A stretch of DNA of 64,000 nucleotides from JBBWZH01 sp035544115 (GTDB taxonomy: Bacteria; Actinomycetota; Actinomycetes; Mycobacteriales; CADCTP01): contig OY970235.1 of the NCBI GenBank assembly GCA_963714145.1, positions 9,610,001 to 9,674,000 of the forward strand, given 5' to 3'. Below the pieces are notes generated by a model. It was given only the letters and a program-made list of their open reading frames with translations. It searched no databases and was not told the DNA's origin. The translations under genes and the position numbers were made by a program. Below are positions 51,101 to 60,434 of this stretch, piece by piece; the stretch's first letter is position 1, and each line of letters opens with the position of its first letter.

Positions 51101-51124
51101 AAATATCCAAATCCGGGGATATTT
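51101..51124. promoter_or_regulatory. AT-rich inverted repeat in the typA promoter region
   Basis: AAATATCC (51101-51108) and GGATATTT (51117-51124) are exact reverse complements with an 8-base spacer, 34 bases ahead of the typA start. AT-rich sequence is rare here, so this is a likely promoter core or operator for one or both divergent genes. Confidence 0.55.
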
Positions 51125-51157
51125 ACCAGTAGTTTTCATAGCTTGTCTGGAGCGTTC

Positions 51158-53026
51158 GTGTCGATCCGTGCAAACCTGCGCAATGTTGCCATTATCGCCC
51201 ATGTTGACCACGGAAAGACGACCCTGGTCGATGCCATGCTGTGGCAGTCGGGCGCTTTTCGTGCGAATGCGGACATCGCCGACCGGGTGCTCGATTCCAT
51301 GGATCTCGAGCGGGAGAAGGGCATCACGATCCTGGCGAAGAACACCGCGATCCGCTACGGCGAGGTTGTCATCAACATCATCGACACGCCCGGCCACGCC
51401 GACTTCGGCGGCGAGGTGGAGCGCGCACTGTCCATGGTGGACGGTGTGCTGTTGCTTGTGGACGCCAGCGAGGGTCCGCTGCCGCAGACCCGGTTCGTGC
51501 TGCGGAAGGCGCTCGCCGCGCGGCTGCCGGTCGTCCTCGTGGTGAACAAAGTGGACCGTTCCGACGCCCGCATCGGCGAGGTGGTGGACGAGACCTACGA
51601 GCTGTTCCTCGACCTCGGTGAGTCGGCCGCGGCGAACGACCTGCTGGACTTCCCGATCGTGTACTGCTCGGCCCGCGCCGGCCGGGCCGCGCTGGGCCGC
51701 CCGGCCGACGGCGACATGCCCGACAGCCCGGATCTCGGCCCGTTGTTCGACACGCTGCTGACCACCGTGCCGGCGCCGGAATATCAGGAAGGCGCGCCGC
51801 TGCAGGCGCACGTGTCCAATCTGGACGCTTCCCCGTACCTCGGCCGGCTCGCGCTCTGCCGGGTCCGCAACGGGACGATCCGGCGCGGCCAGCAGGCCGC
51901 GTGGTGCCGCGCCGACGGCACCATCGAGAAGGTCAAGGTCTCCGAGCTGCTGATCACCCAGGCGCTGGACCGGGTGCCGGTGGATGAGGCCGGGCCGGGC
52001 GACATCATCGCGGTCGCCGGCATCCCGGAGATCACCATCGGCGAGACGCTGGCCGACCCGGACGACCCGCGCCCGCTGCCGGTGCTCACCATCGACCAGC
52101 CGACCGTGTCGATGACGGTCGGGGTCAACACCGCGCCGGTGGCCGGGCAGAGCGGCGGCAAGCTCACCGCCCGGCTGATCAGCAACCGGCTCACCGCGGA
52201 GACCATCGGCAACGTGTCGGTCCGGGTGCTGCCCACCGAGCGGCCGGACGCCTGGGAGGTGCAGGGCCGCGGCGAGCTGCAGCTGGCCGTGCTGGTCGAG
52301 CTGATGCGCCGGGAGGGGTTCGAGCTGACCGTCGGCAAGCCGCAGGTGGTGACCCGGCTGGTGGACGGCAAGGTGCACGAGCCGATGGAGCGCCTCACCA
52401 TCGACGTCCCGGAGGACTACGTCGGCGTGGTCACCCAGCTGCTCGGGCTGCGCCGCGGCCGGCTGGAGCAGATGGTCAACCACGGCACCGGCTGGGTCCG
52501 GCTGGAGTACCTGGTACCGGCCCGCGGCCTGATCGGCTTCCGCACCGAGTTCCTCACCGAGACCCGCGGCACCGGCCTGCTGCACCACATCTTCGAGAAG
52601 TACGAGCCCTGGCACGGCGAGCTGCGCACCCGGCCGACCGGCTCGCTGGTCTCCGACCGGCGCGGGCTGGTCACCTCGTACGCGCTGTTCAGCCTGCAGG
52701 AGCGGGGCGCGATGTTCGTCGGGCCGGGCATCGAGGTGTACGAAGGCATGATCGTCGGCGAGAACTCCCGGGCCGACGACATGGACGTCAACCCGACCAG
52801 GGAAAAGAAGTTGACCAACGTGCGCTCGTCCACCGGGGAGGAGCTGGAGCGGCTGGTGCCGGCCCGCCTGCTCTCCCTCGAGCAGGCGCTGGAGTTCTGC
52901 CGGGAGGACGAGTGCGTGGAGGTGACCCCGGCCGCGGTCCGGCTGCGCAAGGTCGTCCTGCCGCAGGTGGATCGGGAAAAGCAGCGGGCCCGGCGGTCCC
53001 GGGCCGAGCGGGTTTCCCGGCCCTGA
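51158..53026 (+). CDS. typA: translational GTPase TypA/BipA
   Basis: 622 residues from GTG at 51158, GGAG seven bases upstream. The GTPase domain shows AHVDHGKTTLVDAML, REKGITILAKNTAI, DTPGHADFGGEVER and VVNKVDRSDAR. Domains II, III and V and the TypA-specific C-terminus (MVNHGTGWVRLEYLVPARGLIGFRTEFLTETRGTG; GMIVGENSRADDMDVNPTREKKLTNVRSS) are intact. BipA is an EF-G-like GTPase that binds ribosomes and supports 50S assembly and stress adaptation. It is probably a single-gene unit. Confidence 0.96.
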   Translation: MSIRANLRNVAIIAHVDHGKTTLVDAMLWQSGAFRANADIADRVLDSMDLEREKGITILAKNTAIRYGEVVINIIDTPGHADFGGEVERALSMVDGVLLLVDASEGPLPQTRFVLRKALAARLPVVLVVNKVDRSDARIGEVVDETYELFLDLGESAAANDLLDFPIVYCSARAGRAALGRPADGDMPDSPDLGPLFDTLLTTVPAPEYQEGAPLQAHVSNLDASPYLGRLALCRVRNGTIRRGQQAAWCRADGTIEKVKVSELLITQALDRVPVDEAGPGDIIAVAGIPEITIGETLADPDDPRPLPVLTIDQPTVSMTVGVNTAPVAGQSGGKLTARLISNRLTAETIGNVSVRVLPTERPDAWEVQGRGELQLAVLVELMRREGFELTVGKPQVVTRLVDGKVHEPMERLTIDVPEDYVGVVTQLLGLRRGRLEQMVNHGTGWVRLEYLVPARGLIGFRTEFLTETRGTGLLHHIFEKYEPWHGELRTRPTGSLVSDRRGLVTSYALFSLQERGAMFVGPGIEVYEGMIVGENSRADDMDVNPTREKKLTNVRSSTGEELERLVPARLLSLEQALEFCREDECVEVTPAAVRLRKVVLPQVDREKQRARRSRAERVSRP

Positions 53027-53344
53027 CCGCTCGTCCCGGAGGCCTTCCGGTGGCCGGGGCCGGCGCCGCCGTGTCGGGTACCCGGTTGGCGGAGCCGCGG
53101 CCGCAGTGCCCAACCGGCTGCGCGCGGCTGTGCGCCGTCTGGGGGAGAGCCCTGACGCCGGATGGCGGGGCGAATGTGTCGGACGACACGCTCCGGTCTG
53201 TATTCGGTCACTCTATGGTCACGATTCGCCGGACTCGGGTGAAGCTCGCCGCGCGGGCTAGCTAGTGTCGCCAGCGCCTGCCGGCATCTCGCCGGACCAG
53301 AACCGTTGCTCCCGCGACGGCGGGACAGAGGAGGCGCAAGCATC
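53027..53344. promoter_or_regulatory. 318-base spacer ahead of the peptide importer operon, with several repeats
   Basis: No gene is supported here. After the typA stop come CCGGAGGCCTTCCGG (53036-53050) and the palindrome CGGGTACCCG (53075-53084) flanked by GCCGCC and GGCGG, plausible transcription ends. Nearer the importer, GTGTCG-GA-CGACAC (53176-53189) is a perfect inverted repeat, and GGTCAC occurs at 53206 and 53217, one helical turn apart. GAGGAGG at 53330-53336 is the ribosome site of the next gene. Confidence 0.5.
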
Positions 53345-55069
53345 GTGAAGTTGCGAAAGGGTGCCGCGCTACTGGCGCCGGCGGTGGTGCTCATCATGGG
53401 CGCCGCCGCATGTGGCGGCAGTAGTGACAGTGGCAACGGCAGCAGCAACGGCGGCACCAAGACCGGTGGCCGGCTGATCTATGGCTACGAGACGAAGTTC
53501 CCCGGCAACCTGTTCCCGCTGATCTCCGCGGGCAACTCGGTCGCGACGGCGTACATGGAGGTACGCGTCATGCCGTCGCCGACCCAGTACACGCCGGACT
53601 TCAAGGTCGTCCGCGACCCGGAGCTGCTCACCTCCGACCCGACGTCGGAGACGAAGAACGGCAAGCAGGTCGTCACGTACCACCTGAACCCGAAGGCGGT
53701 CTGGAGCGACGGGCAGCCGCTGGACGCGAAGGACTTCATCTTCTCCTGGAAGCTCCAGCGCAGCAGCGACCCGGCCGACGGCGGCTGTGCCGACCTGATC
53801 GGTACGACCGGCTACGACCAGATCGACTCCGTCGAGGGCTCGGACAGCGACAAGACCGTCACGATCACCTTCAAGACCCCGTACTCGGACTGGCTGTCGC
53901 TGTACAACGGCCAGCTGTTCCCGGCGCACACCATGGACAAGGGTGACCCGAAGGCGAACTGCGCGGTGATCAAGGCCGGCTGGCCCACCGCCGGCGGCAT
54001 CCCGGTCTCGGCTGGCCCGTGGAACATCGAGAAGGCCAACGTCGACAGCGGCAAGCAGGTCATCACGCTGACCCCGAACAAGAACTACTGGGGCACCAAG
54101 CCGAAGCTGGACCAGCTGATCTACCAGGCCATCGGCAACGAGGCCGGCGTCAACGTCAAGGCGTTGAAGTCGGGCGAGGTGCAGATGATCTACCCGCAGC
54201 CGCAGCTGGACCTGGTGAAGAACATCAAGGCGCTGGAGCCGAACGTGTCCAGCAAGATCAGCTTCGGGCTCTCGTTCGAGCACCTTGACTTCAACACCCG
54301 CAACGCGGCCCTGAAGGACGTGGCGATCCGCAAGGCCATCGCCACCGCGATCAACCGCGAGGACCTGGTCAAGGCGACGGTCGGCCAGTTCGACAACCGG
54401 GCCTCGGTGTTGAACAACCGGATGTACGTCACCAACCAGCCGCAGTACGAGGACACCAGCGGCGGCGCCTACGACAAGGCCGACGTGGCCAAGGCGAAGC
54501 AGATGATCGAGGGCGCCGGCTACAAGCTCGGCGCGGACGGCATCTACGCCAAGGGTGGCGTCAAGCTGTCCTTCGACACCATCACCACGGTGCAGAACCC
54601 GCTGCGCGAGCAGACGATCGACGTGCTGGCCAGCCAGCTGAAGCCGGCCGGTATCGAGATCCGCAAGGACCTCGACCCGGACATCTTCGAGGACAAGAGC
54701 AAGCCGAAGAGCCTCGAAGCCGGTGGCTTCGACATCGCCCTGTTCGCCTGGGTGGGCTCGCCGTTCGTGTCTGGCAGCGTGTCGATCTACCAGAGCGTCA
54801 AGGGTGACTCGCAGGGCCAGAACTACACCCACGGTAACGACCCGAAGGTCGACGACCTGCTGAAGCAGATGACGCAGGAGACCGACCCGACCAAGCAGGC
54901 CAGCCTGGCCAACCAGGCTGACACGCAGCTGTGGGCGAACCTCTTCACCCTGCCGCTGTACCAGAAGCCGACATTCCTGGCCTGGGACACCAACTACACC
55001 GGAATCGACGAGAACGCGACGAACTCCGGTCCGCTGTGGAACTCCGAGAAGTTCGCCCGTAAGGCGTAG
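53345..55069 (+). CDS. peptide ABC transporter substrate-binding lipoprotein (family 5)
   Basis: 574 residues from GTG at 53345. The signal and lipobox end at MGAAAC (Cys at residue 23), so the protein is anchored outside the membrane. Typical family 5 blocks are visible: TYHLNPKAVWSDGQPLDAKDFIFSWKLQRS, GPWNIEKAN...VITLTPNKNYWG and RKAIATAINREDLVKA. It should capture oligopeptides or related solutes for the two permeases and two ATPases that follow. Its codon choice is slightly less GC-extreme than neighbours, as expected of a highly expressed gene. A strong hairpin follows its stop. Confidence 0.95.
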   Translation: MKLRKGAALLAPAVVLIMGAAACGGSSDSGNGSSNGGTKTGGRLIYGYETKFPGNLFPLISAGNSVATAYMEVRVMPSPTQYTPDFKVVRDPELLTSDPTSETKNGKQVVTYHLNPKAVWSDGQPLDAKDFIFSWKLQRSSDPADGGCADLIGTTGYDQIDSVEGSDSDKTVTITFKTPYSDWLSLYNGQLFPAHTMDKGDPKANCAVIKAGWPTAGGIPVSAGPWNIEKANVDSGKQVITLTPNKNYWGTKPKLDQLIYQAIGNEAGVNVKALKSGEVQMIYPQPQLDLVKNIKALEPNVSSKISFGLSFEHLDFNTRNAALKDVAIRKAIATAINREDLVKATVGQFDNRASVLNNRMYVTNQPQYEDTSGGAYDKADVAKAKQMIEGAGYKLGADGIYAKGGVKLSFDTITTVQNPLREQTIDVLASQLKPAGIEIRKDLDPDIFEDKSKPKSLEAGGFDIALFAWVGSPFVSGSVSIYQSVKGDSQGQNYTHGNDPKVDDLLKQMTQETDPTKQASLANQADTQLWANLFTLPLYQKPTFLAWDTNYTGIDENATNSGPLWNSEKFARKA

Positions 55070-55109
55070 GGCAAACCCCTCTCGGCCGACCTCGGTCACG
55101 CCGGCCGGT

Positions 55110-55139
55110 CCCTGGGGCGGGTCACCACCCGCCCCAGGG
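55110..55139 (+). terminator. perfect 13-base-pair hairpin after the binding-protein gene
   Basis: CCCTGGGGCGGGT (55110-55122) and its exact reverse complement (55127-55139) enclose a four-base loop. Lying between the binding-protein gene and the first permease gene, it probably lowers downstream transcription or protects the upstream mRNA, a common way to make more binding protein than transporter. Confidence 0.75.
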
Positions 55140-55226
55140 GCCGACCCGGCCCCGTCCCTCCCGACTGGTCACCCCGGCTGTCCGGGACGTCTCCCGCCGG
55201 GCTACCCCGCGGCGTAAGGTGTCGAC

Positions 55227-56216
55227 ATGCTGCTGTACAGCATTCGCCGACTGTTGTCTTCGGCGTTGGTCCTGCTCGTGAGCTCCATGCTGGTCTTCGC
55301 GCTGGCGGCGTCGAGCTCCGACCCGCTCGCCCCCTACCGCACCAAGCAGCCCCCGCCGCCGCAGGCGTTCTTCGACGCGAAGCGGCACGAGTTCGGCATG
55401 GACCAGCCGATGGTGCTGCGTTACTGGCACTGGCTGCGGGGCCTGCTGCACGGCAACTTCGGCAACGACATCGACGGTAACCCGGTCCGCCACGACCTGT
55501 TCGAGCGGCTCGGTGTGACCTCCCGGATGGTTCTGGGCGCGATGTTCCTGGCCGTGATCCTGGCGATCATTGTCGGCGTGCTCACCGCGGTGCGGGCGCG
55601 CAAGCTGTCCGACTACTTCTTCACCACGATCGCCTACATGCTCATCGCGCTGCCGACGTTCTGGTTCGCGGTGTTGCTCAAGGAGTTCGTCGCGATCCGG
55701 TTCAACAACCTGGTCGGTAAACGCGTGCTGTTCACCATCAGCGAGGAGACGCCGGGCATCTCCTCGTACGGCACGAAATCAGAGATCTTCTGGGATCATC
55801 TCGGGCACCTCGTCCTCCCGACGATCTCGCTGGCGATGCTCAGTTTCGCGGCCTGGAGCCGCTTCCAGCGCGCCTCGATGCTCGACGTGATGAACTCGGA
55901 CTACATGCGACTGGGCCGGGCCAAGGGCCTGCCCTGGCGCAAGGTGCTGGTCAAGCACGGCCTGCGCAACGCGCTGATCCCGCTGACCACCGTCGTCGCC
56001 CTCGGTGTTGGCGCGATCTTCGGCGGCGCGATCATCACCGAGCAGGTGTTCCAGTGGCACGGCATGGGGGAGTACCTACTGCAGAACGGTCTCGCCTCCA
56101 AGGATCTGAACGTGACCTTGGGTTGGTTGATCATCTCTGCGTTCTTCGTGGTGCTTTTCAACCTCATCGCGGACCTGCTCTACGCCGTCCTCGATCCGCG
56201 CATCCGGCTGGGCTAG
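55227..56216 (+). CDS. oligopeptide ABC importer permease 1 (OppB/DppB-like)
   Basis: 329 residues from ATG at 55227 with TAAGG upstream. It has the OppB N-terminus (YSIRRLLSSALVLLVSSMLVFAL), six membrane helices and the ATPase-contact EAA-like loop MNSDYMRLGRAKGLPWRKVLVKHGLRNALIPL. FGGAIITEQVFQWHGMGEYL is characteristic of the B subunit. The extracytoplasmic loop around residues 165-195 is longer than usual. Partners are the C permease 24 bases on and the D/F ATPases. Confidence 0.94.
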   Translation: MLLYSIRRLLSSALVLLVSSMLVFALAASSSDPLAPYRTKQPPPPQAFFDAKRHEFGMDQPMVLRYWHWLRGLLHGNFGNDIDGNPVRHDLFERLGVTSRMVLGAMFLAVILAIIVGVLTAVRARKLSDYFFTTIAYMLIALPTFWFAVLLKEFVAIRFNNLVGKRVLFTISEETPGISSYGTKSEIFWDHLGHLVLPTISLAMLSFAAWSRFQRASMLDVMNSDYMRLGRAKGLPWRKVLVKHGLRNALIPLTTVVALGVGAIFGGAIITEQVFQWHGMGEYLLQNGLASKDLNVTLGWLIISAFFVVLFNLIADLLYAVLDPRIRLG

Positions 56217-56240
56217 CCGGCGAACCCGAGAGAGGTCGCC

Positions 56241-57185
56241 ATGACCACGGTTCAGCAGTTCGAGTCGTCGACGAGCACGGTCCTCGAGCCGCCGCCCACG
56301 GTGGAGCGCGAGTTCACGGTCAAGTCCCGCAGCCAGCGGGAGCAGATCATCCGCCGGTTCCTGCACAACCGGATCGCGATGACCGCCGTGGTTGTCTACG
56401 TCCTGATCCAGCTCGCCGCGTTCGTCGGGCCGCTGTTCTACCGCTGGTCGTACTTCGCGCTGGACACCAACGCGCTGTCCCAGCCCCCCGGCACGCCCGG
56501 GCACATCCTCGGCACCCAGGACATCGGCCGCGACCTGCTGGCCATGTTGATGCGCGGGGTGCAGCGCTCCACCTACATCTGCGTCCTGTTCGTGCTGCTG
56601 GCCGGCACCCTGGGCGTGCTGATCGGCTCGGTCGCCGGCTACTTCGGCCGGCTGGTGGACAACCTGCTGATGCGGTTCGTCGACCTGGTGCTGACCATCC
56701 CGAACCTGGTCGTGATCGTCGTGGTGGCGAGCAAGTTCCCGTCCACCCGGTCGGCCATCGGGGTCGCGATCTTCATCGCCGCGTTCGGCTGGATGGACCT
56801 CGCCCGGATCGTCCGCAGCACGTTCCTCTCGCTGCGGGAGCGGGAGTTCGTCGAGGCCGCGCACGCGCTCGGCGCCTCCAACCGGCGGATCATCTTCAAG
56901 CACCTGATCCCGAACTCGCTCGGCTCGATCATCGTCTGGGCCACCCTGGGCGCGGCCACCTCGGTCATCCTGGAAGCCTCGCTGACCTACCTCGGGTACG
57001 GCGTGCAGGGCAATGACACCTCGCTGGGCCGGCTGGTCTCCGAGGGTGTATCGGCCGCCGATACCCGGCCCTGGCTGTTCTACTTCCCCGGGCTGGTCCT
57101 GATGATCACCGTCATGTCGATCAACCTGATCGGCGACGGGATCCGGGACGCCTTCGACCCGTCGCAGAGCCGGGTCCGGGCCTGA
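56241..57185 (+). CDS. oligopeptide ABC importer permease 2 (OppC/DppC-like)
   Basis: 314 residues from ATG at 56241 (GAGAGAGG upstream). A cytoplasmic N-terminus of about 45 residues precedes six helices. GTQDIGRDLLAMLMRGVQRS and the coupling loop EFVEAAHALGASNRRIIFKHLIPNSLGSIIV are hallmarks of the C subunit, and EASLTYLGYGVQGNDTSLGRLVSEG completes the family pattern. It pairs with the B permease to form the membrane pore. Confidence 0.94.
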   Translation: MTTVQQFESSTSTVLEPPPTVEREFTVKSRSQREQIIRRFLHNRIAMTAVVVYVLIQLAAFVGPLFYRWSYFALDTNALSQPPGTPGHILGTQDIGRDLLAMLMRGVQRSTYICVLFVLLAGTLGVLIGSVAGYFGRLVDNLLMRFVDLVLTIPNLVVIVVVASKFPSTRSAIGVAIFIAAFGWMDLARIVRSTFLSLREREFVEAAHALGASNRRIIFKHLIPNSLGSIIVWATLGAATSVILEASLTYLGYGVQGNDTSLGRLVSEGVSAADTRPWLFYFPGLVLMITVMSINLIGDGIRDAFDPSQSRVRA

Positions 57186-57256
57186 CGACCGGCCGGTAGT
57201 ACCGCATATCGCCCGCCTCGGCCGGCGCCTTCCTCCCGACTAAGACTCGGAGCAGC

Positions 57257-58414
57257 ATGGAGACTCTGATCGACGCGCCCATGGACACCCCGGCGCGGGG
57301 CACCGAGCCCGTCCTCGAGGTCAACGACCTGCAGGTGCACTTCCCGACCGAGGACGGTCTGGTCAACGCGGTCCGCGGCGTCTCGTTCAGCCTCAAGCCC
57401 GGCGAAGTGCTCGGGATCGTGGGCGAATCGGGCTCCGGCAAGTCGGTGACCTCGATGGCGATCATGGGCCTGCTGCCCGGCAGCGCCCGGATCACCGGCT
57501 CGGTCAAGTTCCGCGGTCGGGAGCTGCTCGGCCTGCGCGACGGCGAGATGAGCACGATCCGCGGCAAGTCGATCGCGATGATCTTCCAGGACCCGATGAC
57601 CTCGCTCGACCCGGTGTACCGGATCGGCGCGCAGATCGCGGAGACGATCAAGCAGCACAACAAGTCGCTGTCCGGCAAGGCGGCCTGGGCCCGCGCGGTG
57701 GACCTGCTCGACCTGGTCGGCATCCCGAACGCGAAGGACCGGGCCGACTCCTACCCGCACGAGTTCTCCGGCGGCATGCGGCAGCGCGTGGTGATCGCGA
57801 TCGCGATGGCCAACCAGCCGGACATCATCATCGCCGACGAGCCGACCACGGCGCTGGACGTGACCGTGCAGGCGCAGGTGCTCCAGGTGCTGCGCACCGC
57901 CCAGGAGGAGACCGGCGCGGCCACCGTGCTGATCACGCACGACCTCGGCGTGGTGGCCGGGATGACCGACCGGATCATGGTCATGTACGCCGGCCGGCCG
58001 GTCGAGTACGGCACCGTGGACGACGTCTTCTACGCCCCCCGGATGCCGTACACGCTGGGTCTGCTCGGCTCGCTGCCGCGGCTGGACTCCAAGACCAAGC
58101 AGCGGCTCACCCCGATCAAGGGCTCGCCGCCGTCGCTGATCAACCCGCCGCCGGGCTGCCCGTTCGGTCCCCGCTGCCCGATGCACATCGAGCAGTGCGA
58201 CGTCGAGGAGCCGCCGCTGACCGCGGTGGACGGGGTCGATCATCACGCCGCGTGCATCCGGTCCGGCGAGCTGATGGCGACCGAGGTGACCCCGGAGGAG
58301 ATCTTCAGCACCGACGCCACCGACGCCGATCTGGCCGCGGCCACCGCGCTCGGCCACCCGGTGGACGCCCCGGCCGCGGACCCGGCCGACCACGACGGAG
58401 ATGAGCAGTCATGA
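57257..58414 (+). CDS. oligopeptide ABC importer ATPase 1 (OppD/DppD-like)
   Basis: 385 residues from ATG at 57257. Walker A GESGSGKSV, Q-loop IFQDPMTSLDP, signature FSGGMRQRVVIA, Walker B IIIADEPTTALDV and H-loop THDLGVVA are all intact. The C-terminal oligopeptide-transporter domain has the Cys cluster GCPFGPRCPMHIEQCDVEEPP...HHAACI, which in relatives can bind an iron-sulfur cluster. A 45-residue acidic Ala-rich tail follows. It overlaps the second ATPase gene by ATGA. Confidence 0.95.
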   Translation: METLIDAPMDTPARGTEPVLEVNDLQVHFPTEDGLVNAVRGVSFSLKPGEVLGIVGESGSGKSVTSMAIMGLLPGSARITGSVKFRGRELLGLRDGEMSTIRGKSIAMIFQDPMTSLDPVYRIGAQIAETIKQHNKSLSGKAAWARAVDLLDLVGIPNAKDRADSYPHEFSGGMRQRVVIAIAMANQPDIIIADEPTTALDVTVQAQVLQVLRTAQEETGAATVLITHDLGVVAGMTDRIMVMYAGRPVEYGTVDDVFYAPRMPYTLGLLGSLPRLDSKTKQRLTPIKGSPPSLINPPPGCPFGPRCPMHIEQCDVEEPPLTAVDGVDHHAACIRSGELMATEVTPEEIFSTDATDADLAAATALGHPVDAPAADPADHDGDEQS

Positions 58415-59470
58415 CGGCGGTGGCGGAGAACGTGCCGCGGCAGCGCCAGCCCGGCCAGGAGCCGGTGCTGACGGTGACCGACCTGGAGAAGTACTTCCCG
58501 ATCAGGGGCGGCGGCCTGATCCGGCGCACGGTCGGCCACGTCAAAGCGGTGGACGGGATCAGCCTGGAGCTGTACCCGGGCGAGACGCTCGGGCTGGTGG
58601 GCGAGTCCGGCTGCGGGAAGTCCACCACCGGCCGGGCCATCCTGCACCTGCAGCCGGCCACCAGCGGCTCGGTCAAGTTCGCCGGCAGGGAGCTGACCAA
58701 GCTCAACCGGGCGCAGATGCGGCCGCTGCGCCGTGAGATCCAGATCGTCTTCCAGGACCCGTACGCCTCGCTCAACCCGCGGCTGCCGGTGATCGACATC
58801 GTCGCCGAGCCGCTGCATCATCCACAAGCTGGTGCCGCGCAACCAGCTCAAGACCCGGGTCGGCGAACTGTTGACCCTGGTCGGCCTGAACCCGGAGCAC
58901 GCCAACCGGTACCCGCACGAGTTCTCCGGCGGTCAGCGGCAGCGCATCGGCATCGCCCGGGCGCTCGCGCTGGAGCCGAAGGTGCTGATCCTGGACGAGC
59001 CGGTGTCCGCGCTGGACGTCTCCATCCAGGCCGGTGTGATCAACCTGCTGGAGGACCTGCGGAACCGGCTGAACCTCTCCTACCTGTTCATCGCGCACGA
59101 CCTGTCCGTGGTGCGGCACACCTCGGACCGGGTCGCGGTGATGTACCTCGGCAAGATCATCGAGATCGCCGAGACCGACGACCTGTTCGACCGGCCGGCA
59201 CACCCGTACACCCAGGCGCTGCTGTCCGCGATCCCGCTGCCCGACCCGCGGCGGGAGCGGGAGCGGCAGCGGATCATCCTGACCGGTGACGTGCCCAGCC
59301 CGGCGAACCCGCCCAGCGGCTGCCGGTTCCGCACCCGGTGCCCGAAGTTCGCCAACGAGCTCAACGACGATCAGCGGGAGAAGTGCATCGGCGAGGAGCC
59401 GGCGCTGACCGACCGCGGCAACGGGCACCCGGTGGCCTGCCACTACTCCGAGGTGCTGCAACTGCTATAG
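58411..59470 (+). pseudogene. oligopeptide ABC importer ATPase 2 (OppF/DppF-like), single-base frameshift
   Basis: Starts at ATG 58411 inside the OppD stop. The first part carries Walker A GESGCGKSTTG and Q-loop VFQDPYASLNPR and reads through to IVAEPL. At 58816 one extra C shifts the frame; removing it gives PLIIHKLVPRNQLKTRVGELL and continues with signature FSGGQRQRIGIARAL, Walker B VLILDEPVSALDV, H-loop AHDLSVV and the Cys-rich tail GCRFRTRCP...HPVACHYSEV, about 352 residues in all. Every motif on both sides is intact, so a sequence error is more likely than decay. If real, the importer would lack its second ATPase. Confidence 0.88.
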
Positions 59471-59522
59471 CAGAATCGCGACCTGGCCGCGCGCGCCTGG
59501 GTACGAATCGTAGTCTTAGCCC

Positions 59523-60434
59523 ATGTCGACCGGATCCGCCGCGCGCCGGATGCTGCTCGTGCACGCCCACCCGGACGACGAGACGATCGGCACCGGCGTG
59601 ACGATGGCCCGCTACGTCGCCGAGGGGGTGCAGGTCACGCTGGTCACCTGCACGCTCGGCGAGGAGGGCGAGGTGCTGGTGCCGGCGCTGGCCGGGCTGC
59701 GCGCCGAGGCGGCCGACCAGTTGGGCGGGTACCGGATCGGCGAGCTGTCCGAGGCGATGCGGCTGCTCGGCGTAACCGACCACCGGTTCCTGGGCGGTGC
59801 CGGCCGCTGGCGGGACAGCGGCATGATGGACACCCCGGCGAACCAGCACCCGCGCTGCTTCTGGCGGGCCGACCTGGCCGAGGCGGTGGCCGAGCTGGTC
59901 CCGGTGATCCGCGAGGTCCGGCCGCAGGTGCTGGTCACCTACGACGAGAACGGCGGTTACGGGCATCCGGACCACATCCAGGCGCACCGGGTCGCGATGG
60001 GCGCGCTGGACGCGGCGGCCGACCCCGGGTACGGCTCCGGCGACGCCTGGCAGATCGCCAAGGTGTACTGGGGTGCGGTGCCCCGCTCGGTGTTGCAGGC
60101 CGGTATCGACGCGCTGCGGGCGGCCGGGCAGAGCGATCTGTTCGGCGGCGCGGAGCGCGCTGAGGACCTTCCGTTCGCCACCGCGGATGAGTTGGTGAGC
60201 ACACAGATAGACGGTCGAGAGCGGTTGGATGCGAAGCTTGACGCGATGCGTGCACATGCCACCCAGATCAGCGTCAACGGGCCGTTCTTCGCGCTGTCCA
60301 ACAACGTCGGGCAGCAGGCGATGGGAATCGAGTACTTCCGGCTGGTCCGCGGCACGCTCGGCGTGGACGGTGCGGTGAACGGGAAGGCCGACGGGCCGGG
60401 GCGGGAGACCGACTTCTTCGCCGGGCTCAGCTGA
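59523..60434 (+). CDS. mshB: N-acetyl-1-D-myo-inositol-2-amino-2-deoxy-alpha-D-glucopyranoside deacetylase
   Basis: 303 residues from ATG at 59523. The zinc-binding HAHPDDE motif (residues 14-20) and GYGHPDHIQAHRVA are intact, as is the MshB-type block GEEGEVLVPALAGLRAEAADQLGGYRIGEL. MshB removes the acetyl group of GlcNAc-inositol in mycothiol synthesis, the low-molecular-weight thiol of actinobacteria. The mycobacterial homologue is Rv1170, followed as here by a small membrane protein gene. It overlaps the next gene (TGATG). Confidence 0.94.
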   Translation: MSTGSAARRMLLVHAHPDDETIGTGVTMARYVAEGVQVTLVTCTLGEEGEVLVPALAGLRAEAADQLGGYRIGELSEAMRLLGVTDHRFLGGAGRWRDSGMMDTPANQHPRCFWRADLAEAVAELVPVIREVRPQVLVTYDENGGYGHPDHIQAHRVAMGALDAAADPGYGSGDAWQIAKVYWGAVPRSVLQAGIDALRAAGQSDLFGGAERAEDLPFATADELVSTQIDGRERLDAKLDAMRAHATQISVNGPFFALSNNVGQQAMGIEYFRLVRGTLGVDGAVNGKADGPGRETDFFAGLS

